NCBI GenBank assembly: GCA_963663005.2
Contig: CAXXHH010000003.1
Location: 868,001-932,000 of the forward strand
Reading direction: 5' to 3'
Length of the DNA stretch: 64,000 nucleotides
Source: CAINVV01 sp963663005
GTDB lineage: Bacteria > Bacteroidota > Bacteroidia > Bacteroidales > Prolixibacteraceae
This document shows positions 33,962-43,436 of the stretch, piece after piece. Every line of letters starts with the position of its first letter. The first letter of the stretch is position 1. Position numbers and translations under genes: made by a program. The notes below the pieces were generated by a model that saw nothing but the letters and a program-made list of their open reading frames with translations, was not told the origin of the DNA and made no database searches.

Positions 33962-36197
33962 CCTTCTGATTTATATATTGAAGTCGACTGTTTGCCTTAG
34001 CCTATTGTATTTGCTCTATCGAACAATGATGCGCAAAGAGACTTCGTTTTCTGTTAATCGGGCAATTCTACTGTCAGTCGTGGTTATCTCAGCCATTATT
34101 CCTCTGCTCACCCTCCCGGACGTAATGCAGTTTCCATCTGCCAATGAAATTTCACCCTTATTTGACAGAATATCAACTGACCCTGAGCGGTCTCAAACTC
34201 AACAACCAATTGAAATTTCGAATACCCAACTTGCCGAAAAATCCGTTCTGGCAGAATTAAAAACTAATGGGAGTTTTTCAATCCGGGAATTAATTCAATA
34301 CACCTATCTCATTGGTCTTTTCATCTCTCTATTTTCACTTCTTGTTGGATTAGCCAGAATATTCAGCCTTTTCAGGAATGCAAGATGGATAAAAATGGAG
34401 GGTTACAAAGTGCTTATTGTTGACCGGGATATCTCCGCCTTTTCCTTCAGCCGGTATATTATCCTCTCTGGTACGGATTATGAAGAACATCAGACTACCC
34501 TTCTGGCACATGAGCAGGCTCACATCAAATTACTCCATTTTTATGATCTGGCATTACTTGGATTCGCCAAAATAGTTCACTGGTTTAACCCTTTCATTTA
34601 CTTACTTCTTAAGGACCTGAAGGAGGTTCACGAATTTCAGGCTGACGATTATACACTCACCAAAGGCATCGATGCAACTCAATATCAGTTATTAATTATT
34701 CAAAAAGGTGTCGGATCACATCGGTTCGCACTTGCAAACAGTTTCAATTATTGTCAAATTAAAAAACGTATTGCAATGATCAACGAACAAAAACCCAGAA
34801 AAGCATGGAATTGGAAGGTGGCGACCTTTCTTCCCGTGCTCGCCCTGCTGCTGATGGCTTTCGGCAGACAAAGTGAAAGAGCGATGGATTTTAAGGAAGC
34901 TCAAAACCCCATCAAGCAAAAGAGTGAAGAGAAACAATCTTTAGGGATTGGTATAGGCAGAGAACAACTTTCAGAGTATGAAAACATCGTAAACAAAGTA
35001 ATTGATAACAAAGGAGTACCCGATGTCAGTAAAATTTCTGATTCTGACAAGAAAAAATTAGAAACTTTGTATTTATCAATGAATGCAGAACAAAGAGCAG
35101 CCCAAATTGTGATTTTCATTCCTGCACCTCCCCCATTACCGAAATCTGTTCCTACAATTGAACAAATGAAAACCTGGGAAGATTCAAAGATCTATGGTCT
35201 GTGGATCAATGAAAAAAGAGTAAATAATTCAGAATTAAAGAACTATTCACATACAGACTTTTCCGGGGTTTTTGTTAGTAAACTTGAAAAAAATACGGTA
35301 AATTATGGAAAACACTATTATCAGGTAAATTTAATGACGAACCAATATTATACCAACTATCTTGCTAAACGTGAATTGGAAGATAAATATGGCATTGCTG
35401 TAAGGAAGAAAAAAGAAGCGACGTTGCATCCTGTTGACAAGATTTACAAGATTGCTGATGTGGACGAAAAACCTTTGTTTACCGAAGGTGAAATTAATAA
35501 TTGGTTTTCTAGTCGGCTAACGCAATTTGGTAAGAATAGACCAGACGGGTGGAACTATTCAATTACTTACAGTATGGTAATTGACAGGAATGGGAAAGTC
35601 GCGGATGCCAAAATTATTAAAGGCTGCAACTACCCTGAGATCGAAGCTGAATTCCGAAAGGCCCTGGACTTAATGCCGGTTTGGAAACCAGGGAAGAAAA
35701 ACGGTGAGCCCGTCAGCGTTCAACTATATCAGGCTTATGCTGTAAAAGTAAAAATTTCACCTGCTGCCCACAAAGATAGCCTACTTAATTATAATCAAAT
35801 TATACGAACTAAGTTAAGCGAAATAAATCCACAGAATACACCAATTTTATACTTGGATGGGGTAAGAATTGATCAAAAAAGATTTAGAGCTATCAACTCA
35901 GATAGTGTGAAATTTGTTGACTTGTTAAAAGGTACTGCTTATACAGATCAATATGGTGATAGTGCAAAAAATGGTATAGTCGCCATTGTTTCGGTTAAAA
36001 AATGGGAAAATATCAAACCTGGAGAAAACACTATTTATTTTGTTGATGGGATAGAAACTTCTTCGGAGAAATTTAAGGCTATAAGCCCTAATTCAATTGA
36101 AAACTTCAGTACACTAAAAGGGGAACAGGCTATTCAAAAATATGGTGATCGAGCCAAATCTGGTGTGGTTGAAGTTAAATTAAAACATGCTAAATAA
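33954..36197 (+). CDS. M56 (BlaR1-like) membrane metallopeptidase with TonB C-terminal domain and two plug-like repeats
   Basis: 747 aa. Membrane segments near 5-20, 35-52, 105-125 and 290-305. Zinc protease motif HEQAH at 186-190, with the third ligand in EVHEFQADDY. Outside, after a linker, is a TonB-type C-terminal domain (YSMVIDRNGKVADAKIIKGC, PVWKPGKKNGEPVSV). The tail has two copies of a module that begins YLDGVRID / YFVDGIETS and ends YGDSAKNGIVAI / YGDRAKSGVVEV, like the plug signature of TonB receptors. It probably senses an envelope signal and cuts the BlaI-type repressor. Such fusions are known in Bacteroidota, but the signal is not. Confidence 0.88.
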   Translation: MNNLLIYILKSTVCLSLLYLLYRTMMRKETSFSVNRAILLSVVVISAIIPLLTLPDVMQFPSANEISPLFDRISTDPERSQTQQPIEISNTQLAEKSVLAELKTNGSFSIRELIQYTYLIGLFISLFSLLVGLARIFSLFRNARWIKMEGYKVLIVDRDISAFSFSRYIILSGTDYEEHQTTLLAHEQAHIKLLHFYDLALLGFAKIVHWFNPFIYLLLKDLKEVHEFQADDYTLTKGIDATQYQLLIIQKGVGSHRFALANSFNYCQIKKRIAMINEQKPRKAWNWKVATFLPVLALLLMAFGRQSERAMDFKEAQNPIKQKSEEKQSLGIGIGREQLSEYENIVNKVIDNKGVPDVSKISDSDKKKLETLYLSMNAEQRAAQIVIFIPAPPPLPKSVPTIEQMKTWEDSKIYGLWINEKRVNNSELKNYSHTDFSGVFVSKLEKNTVNYGKHYYQVNLMTNQYYTNYLAKRELEDKYGIAVRKKKEATLHPVDKIYKIADVDEKPLFTEGEINNWFSSRLTQFGKNRPDGWNYSITYSMVIDRNGKVADAKIIKGCNYPEIEAEFRKALDLMPVWKPGKKNGEPVSVQLYQAYAVKVKISPAAHKDSLLNYNQIIRTKLSEINPQNTPILYLDGVRIDQKRFRAINSDSVKFVDLLKGTAYTDQYGDSAKNGIVAIVSVKKWENIKPGENTIYFVDGIETSSEKFKAISPNSIENFSTLKGEQAIQKYGDRAKSGVVEVKLKHAK

Positions 36198-36755
36198 CCT
36201 GAATTTCATTTGTAATTAGCGTATTATGCAAAAAGCTGTCGGCCATGGTGCGTTGCCAGGTCGACAGCTCAATCGTTGTCATAAGTTGTATTGCAACAAC
36301 CACTCAAATATAAAAAGATTGCTTACATCATCCAACATAAAACTATTTCTTAGAATGGCTTACAATGAAAACTGTAAGCCATGTTATTTTTAATTCCAAG
36401 TTTGCTCCAAGATTTGGAGGGCAAGCCCCTTTCCTTACCAGGAATGAGAATATCACTCATCGCCAGGCATCAGCTTCTGCTACCTCGAATTTAGCACATC
36501 TTTGTACGCAGTTTTCATGTCGGTTGAAAGAAAGGAGCTTTCTTTCAATTCCGTTGCTTTTGATCTGTTTTTGCCATCTTGCTGAAAACACCGCCAACAC
36601 AAAAAGAAGGAAAATCAAATTCAACATTGATTTTACAAAATTTCTATTTTATAATGTTTATTTGGATTAAATAAACATTATATTTGAAGTGATCAATATG
36701 CTTCCAACATTTTTGTGCCACAAGCTGGAAATTTTACAAAAATTAAATTAATGTC
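36198..36755. other. Intergenic region with two inverted repeats
   Basis: No convincing gene in 558 bp; a 101-codon reading at 36365 has no family features. GCTGTCG/CGACAGC (36235-36268) could be the terminator of the M56 gene, though no T-run follows. ATAATGTTTAT (36651-36661) and ATAAACATTAT (36671-36681) form a perfect 11-bp dyad 75 bp before the SnoaL-like gene and may be an operator. Confidence 0.6.
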
Positions 36756-37259
36756 ATGAAAAAAGTAGTGCTATTAGCCGTATTGTTTACCGGATGCATT
36801 TTTTTGAATAATGCTTTCGGACAAAGTGCCTTTGACAAAAAGGATTCGCTTGCAATTAATGCCGTTTCTGACAATTTTGAGGCTGCATTCAACGCTCACG
36901 ATGCTAAGAAACTTGCCGCCCTCTTTAATTTAGATGCTGAATTTACCAATGTGGTCGGAGCTTCTGCGAAAGGAAGAAAGGCAATTGAAGAATTTCACGC
37001 ACCAATGTTTCAGGGCAAACCTGGATATTTCTCTTTTAAAAATTCAACGCTCAAAAATGGAATTCCAAAAATCAGCGTGATCAGACCTGATATTGCCTCA
37101 GTTGACATTCCATGGACAATGGACAAATGCATTTTACCCAATGGGGCTGAACTAAAAAACAGAAAAGGCCTTGTCACTTTGCTTGTGGTTAAAACACAAG
37201 GACGTTGGGGGATTGCAATCATGCACAATGCAGAACTGACACCTCCAGACGGGAAATAG
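36756..37259 (+). CDS. Secreted SnoaL-like protein, SgcJ/EcaC family
   Basis: 167 aa with a signal peptide (VVLLAVLFTGCIFLNNAFGQ). The mature part is a DUF4440/SgcJ-type cone fold: FEAAFNAHDAKKLAALFNLDAEFTN and the closing GRWGIAIMHNAE. Such proteins bind or convert small molecules, or have no known catalytic role. It lies 76 bp upstream of the alpha/beta hydrolase and probably shares its transcript. Confidence 0.85.
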   Translation: MKKVVLLAVLFTGCIFLNNAFGQSAFDKKDSLAINAVSDNFEAAFNAHDAKKLAALFNLDAEFTNVVGASAKGRKAIEEFHAPMFQGKPGYFSFKNSTLKNGIPKISVIRPDIASVDIPWTMDKCILPNGAELKNRKGLVTLLVVKTQGRWGIAIMHNAELTPPDGK

Positions 37260-37335
37260 TGAATCGTAGCGCAGACACGAAGATATGTACCTGGTTTTTA
37301 TCGCTGAGGGCATTTCTGACAGAACAAATAATAAT

Positions 37336-38139
37336 ATGGCAGCAAAAGACGACCGTTTGAATTTCACAAATGGATACTCCGATGTGAACGGACTAAAAAT
37401 GTATTACGAAATTTATGGGCAAGGTAGACCGCTCGTTTTGGTCCATGGTGGCGGTTCCACTATTCAAACGAGCTTTGAAAAAATCATTCCGATACTTGCT
37501 AACAAAAGAAAGGTTATTGCAATGGAATTACAGGCTCATGGACGGACAGGTGACCGAAATGCAGCCCTTACATTTGAACAGGACGCGGACGACATTGCGA
37601 CACTTCTCAAAAACCTGAACATCGGCAATGCCGACTTTCTCGGTTTCAGTAACGGAGGGACAACAACGTTACAAATTGCAATCCGACATCCTGAATTGGT
37701 TGGCAAAATGATTTTAGGTTCAGCGCTTGCCAAACGAGATGGAATTCCTGATTGGTTTTGGGGCTTTATGTTGCAAGCCAGCTTGAAAGATATGCCAGAA
37801 CTATTAAAAGTTGGATATACCAAAGTAGCGACTGACGCAAATGGTTTGCAAGTAATGCACGATAAAGATGCAAAGCGAATGATAAACTTCAAAGACATTC
37901 CTAACGACCAAATTGAAGCTATTAAAGTCCCAACGTTAATAATCGTCGCTGACAAAGACATCGTTACACCGGAACACGCCATTGAACTGCACAGACAAAT
38001 TGCCAATTCTGACTTAGCAATAATTCCAGGCGTACATGGTGAATATATTGGAGAAATTACGACTGTGACATCGGACTTCAAAGAAAGTGAGCTCGCGGTT
38101 CCGATGATTGAAAAATTCCTTAACAAGGCAGAAAAATAA
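37336..38139 (+). CDS. Alpha/beta hydrolase
   Basis: 267 aa from the ATG at 37336; a start at 37285 would add 17 residues of no family likeness. Oxyanion-loop motif LVHGGG, nucleophile elbow GFSNGG, catalytic Asp in VADKDIV and His in VHGEYIGE. No signal peptide is seen in the chosen reading, so it is cytoplasmic. The substrate is unknown; ester or small-molecule hydrolysis is likely. Confidence 0.88.
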   Translation: MAAKDDRLNFTNGYSDVNGLKMYYEIYGQGRPLVLVHGGGSTIQTSFEKIIPILANKRKVIAMELQAHGRTGDRNAALTFEQDADDIATLLKNLNIGNADFLGFSNGGTTTLQIAIRHPELVGKMILGSALAKRDGIPDWFWGFMLQASLKDMPELLKVGYTKVATDANGLQVMHDKDAKRMINFKDIPNDQIEAIKVPTLIIVADKDIVTPEHAIELHRQIANSDLAIIPGVHGEYIGEITTVTSDFKESELAVPMIEKFLNKAEK

Positions 38140-38460
38140 CAGCAAGCTGCGAACCTCAAAGATTTGGCTTGAAGGAAAAGAAAATGGTAACATTTGATAC
38201 CATATTCCTAATATTATAGTTGCCCGCCAACTTATTCCGATTTCCACATATTGAGAATTTTACCTGACTTCAATAGGCAGGCGTAGGGAAAGTACATAGC
38301 TTTCGTACATTTCATGTCAGATTCAAAGCGAATCCGGGACAGAAAATAGAATCCATTTAAGAAAACTTTTCCACCCTTAACTTGTTGTATAGTAAAAAGC
38401 AAATTCGCTTATTATCATTGCTATTGATACACCTAACATTAAACAATACCCATTTTTAGT
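38140..38460. other. Intergenic region before the GLUG lipoprotein
   Basis: About 320 bp, no gene, no terminator and no clear promoter box seen. Confidence 0.45.
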
Positions 38461-39828
38461 ATGAAAAAAATCACTTTGTTTTTTATCGTTCTAGCATTTT
38501 TGGTGGTTGGATGCCAGAAAAAGGACAATCTTATCAATGAACTTGATTTTCTAGTCAAATGGGATGGAACTGCTGCCTCTACCTTCGACACTAATACTCA
38601 GCCTTATGCTATTTCAACCCCCGCACAGCTAAAACTTTTATCTGACATTGTAAACGGGATAAATACAAATCCTCCGTCGGGAGCAACCAGCGCTTCAACG
38701 TACCAGCTTAGTAAAAGTCTTGACCTAAATAACCTCGATTGGCAGCCCATAGGAACAAAAGAGACTCCGTTTAAAGGCAGTTTTGATGGCAACACGCACA
38801 CAATCAAGGGCATATACATCAATTCTGCATTAGGCTATCAGGGCTTGTTCGGATCCATGGATGGAGGGACAATAAAAAGAATAAATCTGATTGACAGCAA
38901 CATAACAGCCGGAGAAATTATGATGAACTTAGATTTCAATGGCGCCATTGTGGGATACAGCAAAAACGGAATTATCGAGGAATGCACCTTCTCCGGTACC
39001 TTCACCAGCAATGGCAACGCCGCAGGTGGTATCGTCGGAAAGAGTGAAGGCACGAATTCCAGAGTATCATATTGCCAGAATCAGGGAATTATGATCGGAA
39101 ATAACGGATGCAGAGTTGGAGGCATTGTAGGATTTAATGTGGGTGGGTTGATAGAATATTGTAACAACAGTGCCACAGTCAAAGGCAGTAGTTATTATAC
39201 AGGAGGGATTGCCGGACAAAGTTTCAACGGAATTGTAAGAAATTGCGGAAACAGTGCAGACATTGCTGGTAATTCCATTGTTGGGGGTATTGTTGGCGTT
39301 AATATGAATAGTCTGTTATCCAACTGCTATAATACAGGTAATCTGACCGGTTATACTGATAAGGAATACGGAGAAAGCTATGGTGCAGGAATGGGAGGTA
39401 TTGTAGGCTCCAACAGCGGTACTTTGACAAACTGCTACAACACCGGGAGTATCAATACTCAGGCAAAAGAAAATGGGTTTTACATAGGTGGAGTCGTTGG
39501 AAATAATCTGCCTTCAAGCGTTGTCACTTTCTGCTATTACCTCAAGGGCTGTGCAAAAGATGGATTCGGGGCTTCCCAAAATGGATTCGGGACAATAAAT
39601 CCGGGAAGCACAACAGCAGATACCGATGGCTCCTCAAATGCGTTTACTGAGACGCAGGGCAAGACCTCAATGATAAAGTCCGGAACCGCTATCGGTAAAG
39701 TATCCTACAGTTCGAATACTGCCCTTCTCGAATGCCTGAATGCATGGCAAAACGCCAACAAAACGGGTTATTCCGGGTGGACATTAAACGGAAGTAAAAC
39801 GGGATATCCTGTACTTGAAGAAAACTAA
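38461..39828 (+). CDS. GLUG-repeat lipoprotein
   Basis: 455 aa. Signal peptide with lipobox VVGC at about residue 18, so a lipoprotein. The body consists of GLUG-type beta-helix units of the form GGIVG-x-N-x-G-x-I-x-x-C, at least six of them (GAIVGYSKNGIIEEC, GGIVGFNVGGLIEYC, GGIAGQSFNGIVRNC and others). Such proteins are surface adhesins or binding proteins in Bacteroidota. No protease or carbohydrate domain is attached. A hairpin follows the stop codon. Confidence 0.85.
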   Translation: MKKITLFFIVLAFLVVGCQKKDNLINELDFLVKWDGTAASTFDTNTQPYAISTPAQLKLLSDIVNGINTNPPSGATSASTYQLSKSLDLNNLDWQPIGTKETPFKGSFDGNTHTIKGIYINSALGYQGLFGSMDGGTIKRINLIDSNITAGEIMMNLDFNGAIVGYSKNGIIEECTFSGTFTSNGNAAGGIVGKSEGTNSRVSYCQNQGIMIGNNGCRVGGIVGFNVGGLIEYCNNSATVKGSSYYTGGIAGQSFNGIVRNCGNSADIAGNSIVGGIVGVNMNSLLSNCYNTGNLTGYTDKEYGESYGAGMGGIVGSNSGTLTNCYNTGSINTQAKENGFYIGGVVGNNLPSSVVTFCYYLKGCAKDGFGASQNGFGTINPGSTTADTDGSSNAFTETQGKTSMIKSGTAIGKVSYSSNTALLECLNAWQNANKTGYSGWTLNGSKTGYPVLEEN

Positions 39829-39855
39829 GGGGCGGAATTTTGTAATTCCAACCCC
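39829..39855 (+). terminator. Possible terminator after the GLUG gene
   Basis: GGGG-C-GGAATT and AATTCC-AA-CCCC pair with one bulge around TTGT. No T-run follows, so support is moderate; the gene at 39886 converges. Confidence 0.45.
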
Positions 39856-39885
39856 CATGTCGTTGATCCTGGATTAAATAACGGA

Positions 39886-40389
39886 TTACTTCGTCTTTGG
39901 TAACTCAGCAATTGTTACATTGATAATTCTGCACCAATTATCTGCGATCTCTGGTTCCCCTGATAGAAACAATTTATCATAAGCTGTATTATAGAATTCA
40001 ATGATATCATCAGGTTTATTTTTATCAATATTGTTAAATATCAATTCTATCTGATCCACGACAGTCCTAATACTTTGCTCCTGCTTGACAGTTCTAGAGG
40101 TTTGATTAACACGACACATCCGAATATTTGTCAGATTTATTTGCTGTAAAATTTCCTCGTCACCGGCTTTTCTGATGAAAAAGAGATGGCCTCTTTCTCT
40201 GTCAATCCCAAGGATTGAATTGTTCCACCTCACATGATCAGCGATTTTACAGTTATTTTGCTCTGCAAAAGTGAGTAGCTTTTTTAGAAAATGAGCTTCA
40301 TTCTTCTTTTTGCTAAAACTGTATATTGCATATAATATGAAGCCGATGATTATAATTGTTGACAGCGTGATAATAGCTTTTAAGTCCAT
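39886..40389 (-). CDS. Small membrane-anchored protein of unknown function
   Basis: 167 aa. One N-terminal membrane helix (IITLSTIIIIGFILYAIY) and a soluble domain with RWNNSILGIDRERGHLFFIRK, a pattern of a PH-like or similar beta fold. No family recognised. It is one of four neighbouring minus-strand small genes. Confidence 0.65.
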   Translation of the reverse strand: MDLKAIITLSTIIIIGFILYAIYSFSKKKNEAHFLKKLLTFAEQNNCKIADHVRWNNSILGIDRERGHLFFIRKAGDEEILQQINLTNIRMCRVNQTSRTVKQEQSIRTVVDQIELIFNNIDKNKPDDIIEFYNTAYDKLFLSGEPEIADNWCRIINVTIAELPKTK

Positions 40390-40486
40390 CTTATTTTGAA
40401 TTAATTAATAAACGACAAGGCAAGCACTACCATATCTGAAGTACTTGCAAAAAAAGAATAGAATATTGAATCTGTGAAAAGATGGA

Positions 40487-40861
40487 TTACCAAAAATAAT
40501 GGAAAGGGAAAATCAGGTCACACTTTCTGAAATTTACAATCGGTGGATTCGAAAAAAAACTGTTTTGCGAGGAGTGACAAGATAGATCCAGCGCGGCAGT
40601 TATTGTGTCGCACCAATAATGATTTACCTGATTTTTAACTGTGGAATGGTGAACTATACGATATACACTTATAGTACTTCCAGATTTTTCCGTCCGGATT
40701 AAAAAATCAGAAAAGCTGCTTTTTTGCGCTTTGAATTCAGATTTTGATTGGGCTAAATAGTCAACACGATTGATGGTGACATTCCCGCTATATATGCTTA
40801 TGGTTAAGCAATACAGGATTATCAGACAAAGAATTGCAACTATTTTAAATCGCTTTTTCAC
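40487..40861 (-). CDS. Small single-pass protein of unknown function ending PFHYFW
   Basis: 124 aa if the GTG at 40861 is used; an upstream ATG at 40912 is not favoured. The GTG is chosen because a TATTTTTG -7 box lies only 4 bp before it, so the messenger would be nearly leaderless. There is one membrane segment (FKIVAILCLIILYCLTISIY). The C-terminus DLIFPFHYFW is the hallmark of a small conserved Bacteroidota protein I recall but cannot name; its function is unknown. Confidence 0.6.
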   Translation of the reverse strand: MKKRFKIVAILCLIILYCLTISIYSGNVTINRVDYLAQSKSEFKAQKSSFSDFLIRTEKSGSTISVYRIVHHSTVKNQVNHYWCDTITAALDLSCHSSQNSFFSNPPIVNFRKCDLIFPFHYFW

Positions 40862-40865
40862 AGCG

Positions 40866-40873
40866 CAAAAATA
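40866..40873 (-). promoter_or_regulatory. -7 box of the PFHYFW gene
   Basis: TATTTTTG on the minus strand matches TAnnTTTG and lies 4 bp before the GTG start, implying a leaderless or very short leader transcript. Confidence 0.5.
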
Positions 40874-40966
40874 CAACTTTCGCCTGAGATTAAAAGAGGT
40901 TACCGAAAGCATTCACTTCTCGAAATAGGATGTTCATCTGAGGTAATACACAAATTCAGTTCTCAT

Positions 40967-41311
40967 TCAATCGATTTCCTCCAGCTCCTCAAGGTCGATA
41001 GTAAATTCTTCACAATACCTCTCCAAAACGGCAAAAGCCTTTCTAAGATACGCCTTTTCAGAACCAAAATCATTATTTAACATTCCTGAACCTCCCGCAC
41101 TGCCAATAATATCCAGCAGAATATAATCTGCGTGTTTCTTTGCAATTACCATATTCAATTGCGTGGAGGTACTTCTCAAATGATACTCCTCCTGAGCCAA
41201 CACGGACATATCCCCGCTGTGATTCTCGTAATCGAAAGGAAGGTGGTCTGCCAGGTAATTGACCAGCTGGTCCAGGTCTTCCGTGAGTAATTTGAACTTA
41301 GAAATTTCCAT
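40967..41311 (-). CDS. Small protein of unknown function (possibly DUF6054-like)
   Basis: 114 aa, soluble, acidic. No membrane segment. The segment ADYILLDIIGSAGGSGMLNN followed by a Lys-Ala-Tyr helix faintly recalls DUF6054, but this is uncertain. It lies 28 bp from the next gene upstream on the same strand and may be co-transcribed with it. Confidence 0.6.
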   Translation of the reverse strand: MEISKFKLLTEDLDQLVNYLADHLPFDYENHSGDMSVLAQEEYHLRSTSTQLNMVIAKKHADYILLDIIGSAGGSGMLNNDFGSEKAYLRKAFAVLERYCEEFTIDLEELEEID

Positions 41312-41339
41312 TTTTTTAGATTAGGTTTCAGGCCACATC

Positions 41340-41924
41340 TTACTCTATTCTCAACGTGGGGCAATCCTTCAGATCTATTCCCATTACTCCCTTGGAATTG
41401 CTTCCGTACGTAATTTTTGCTCTTAGTTTTCCATTATTGTCTTTTGTCGTCCCGACTCTAATCGATAACCAGGAGTCCTTTGTCTGATCCCAATATTCAT
41501 AACTTGAATAACCTTCACCAGTCAGGTCATCAATGTCTACCTCGCAACCCAGGAAAAACATTGATCCGAGTATCGCTTTACCCGACCTGTTTAGGACACT
41601 TTTGCCGCTTGAATTTCTCAGCCGGAAGCTGTAGAGCAAGGTTGTCAGATTTATTCTGGAAATAGCTAGAACAAATTGTTGATCATTCTTCTTTCCTTTG
41701 AAAATCACCTCCCTTTTTAATGCCAAAATTTCCGGGAAATGAGTAGTGTCACCCTCTGCGATGAGGTTGCTATCAACAAGCTTTACGAACTTCTTAAAAT
41801 GGGAAAGCCCATCGATAAAGCTCTGGTCATACTGCGATTTGTCTTTAACCGAAACATTTGACGGCTGGCCACTGCAATTCCACCCAGTCAATATTATGAG
41901 CAGGAAGATAATTACTTCTTTCAT
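41340..41924 (-). CDS. Lipoprotein of unknown function
   Basis: 194 aa. Signal peptide VIIFLLIILTGWNC with Cys at about residue 17, so a predicted lipoprotein. The rest is a beta-rich domain with no recognised family. It is followed at 28 bp by the small gene at 40967. Confidence 0.65.
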   Translation of the reverse strand: MKEVIIFLLIILTGWNCSGQPSNVSVKDKSQYDQSFIDGLSHFKKFVKLVDSNLIAEGDTTHFPEILALKREVIFKGKKNDQQFVLAISRINLTTLLYSFRLRNSSGKSVLNRSGKAILGSMFFLGCEVDIDDLTGEGYSSYEYWDQTKDSWLSIRVGTTKDNNGKLRAKITYGSNSKGVMGIDLKDCPTLRIE

Positions 41925-42029
41925 CGTTTGTCTGTCAGGCGGTTAGATAATTTGTCAAATATAACGGTTTTCAGTCGTCGTTTTTAGAGACACCGGATAA
42001 TGCCGGACAAAACTCTTAATCAGGGTTCC

Positions 42030-43436
42030 TCATTTCCAGCCACCGCCCAGAGCACGGTAAAGCTCAATGGTAGAAGTCATCATCTGTAATTCTGATTGAA
42101 TTATGGATAATTCAGCAGTGAGTGAACTCTCCTTTGCCTTGATCACTTCAAGATAATTTGCCAGTCCTTGTTTTTGAAGCTCTTCCGAGTATTGTAATGC
42201 CCTGTATTGAGCTACATAATCGAGTCTTTGAATTTTCAGCTTTGCATCGCCCGACCAATAATTCCTCAACGAATTACTGACCTCCTGGTAAGCAACCAGT
42301 ATCGCGTTTTTGTAGCTCTGCATGGCGATCTCCTGTTGGGATACCCGTACTTCCTTCTGGGTTTTCAACATTCTTTTGCCGAACAATGGCTGGGCTAAAT
42401 TTCCCAGTACATTGGAAAAAAGCGCGCTGGAATTAAACAGATCATTAAAGTTCATACTATTCAAACCGCCGGACGCCGAGATCGATAGGGTTGGAAAGAG
42501 TGAGGCTGCAGCAACGTTTGTCAATTCGAAAGCCTGGATAAGATCCTGTTCCGCGGCAACGATGTCGGGTCGGTTCTCCAGCAGCTGAATGGGGACACCA
42601 GACGCAATTTTCGGCGCTCTCGCCTGAACATAAAAGTCGCCACGGGAAATTTTACCGGGGTGCCTGCCAATCAGAACGGAAATCGCATTTTCCGTCTGGA
42701 AAATTTCATTTTCAATATCAATCAGCATAACCTGAGCCGCGTAGAGAAGCGATTCGTTTTGCTTTACAGCCACTTCAGAAACATTGCCTGCCGCTTTCAA
42801 AGCCGAGATGACCCTAACGCCGTCTTTGCGGTTTTCGATTGCCTTGAGCAGAATTTCTTTCTTTTTGTCCAATGATAGCAAACTGTAGTATCTGGTGGAT
42901 ATTGCAGAAATGAGTTGAGACATTACGACTCTTTGCATTTGCTCCGATTTTCTGAACTGAGCAGCCGAAGCTCTTTTTTGACTGGCAATTTTCCCCCAGG
43001 CATCAAGTTCCCATGAAAATAATCCATTTAGTTTTATATCATTGAAGTTGGTACCCTCCGGGAGCCCAATTCCACTGGATGACTTTCGGGATGGTACGGA
43101 ATGCATTGCGTTGCCCTCAACACTTAAAGACGGTCCATAAGCTGCTCTTGATTGCTTCAGATATGCATTGGCAATGTCCATGTTTCTCAAGGCAATCTGA
43201 TAATCTGTATTGAATTTCAGCCCTTCTTCGATCAATCCGACTAGTTTTGAGTCCTGGAACAGCTTTCGCCACTGATAATTGAATAGTGAGGAATCCTTGT
43301 TGGCAATCGAATCCCGGTAGGTCTGGATGACGTTCATGTCGGGTCGCTTGTATGGTTTCATCACGCCACACGACTGTATGAGAAACAGGGTGAGAACCAA
43401 TAGATATATTGGATTAATTCGCTTTCTCATCTTCAA
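42030..43436 (-). CDS. Outer-membrane efflux lipoprotein (NodT/OprM type)
   Basis: 468 aa, TolC family. A lipobox LIQSC near residue 23 makes it a lipoprotein. Two repeats of the TolC helical barrel are seen, with YRDSIANKDSSLFNYQWRKL at the start and the usual Pro-rich turn RPDIVAAEQDL near 290. It forms the outer-membrane channel of the RND pump encoded upstream; its start overlaps the pump gene by 23 bp. Confidence 0.92.
   Translation of the reverse strand: MKMRKRINPIYLLVLTLFLIQSCGVMKPYKRPDMNVIQTYRDSIANKDSSLFNYQWRKLFQDSKLVGLIEEGLKFNTDYQIALRNMDIANAYLKQSRAAYGPSLSVEGNAMHSVPSRKSSSGIGLPEGTNFNDIKLNGLFSWELDAWGKIASQKRASAAQFRKSEQMQRVVMSQLISAISTRYYSLLSLDKKKEILLKAIENRKDGVRVISALKAAGNVSEVAVKQNESLLYAAQVMLIDIENEIFQTENAISVLIGRHPGKISRGDFYVQARAPKIASGVPIQLLENRPDIVAAEQDLIQAFELTNVAAASLFPTLSISASGGLNSMNFNDLFNSSALFSNVLGNLAQPLFGKRMLKTQKEVRVSQQEIAMQSYKNAILVAYQEVSNSLRNYWSGDAKLKIQRLDYVAQYRALQYSEELQKQGLANYLEVIKAKESSLTAELSIIQSELQMMTSTIELYRALGGGWK

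Noticed and set aside
36365..36670. A 101-codon reading between the M56 and SnoaL-like genes
   Set aside because: No family features, no clear start signal and irregular composition; treated as non-coding.
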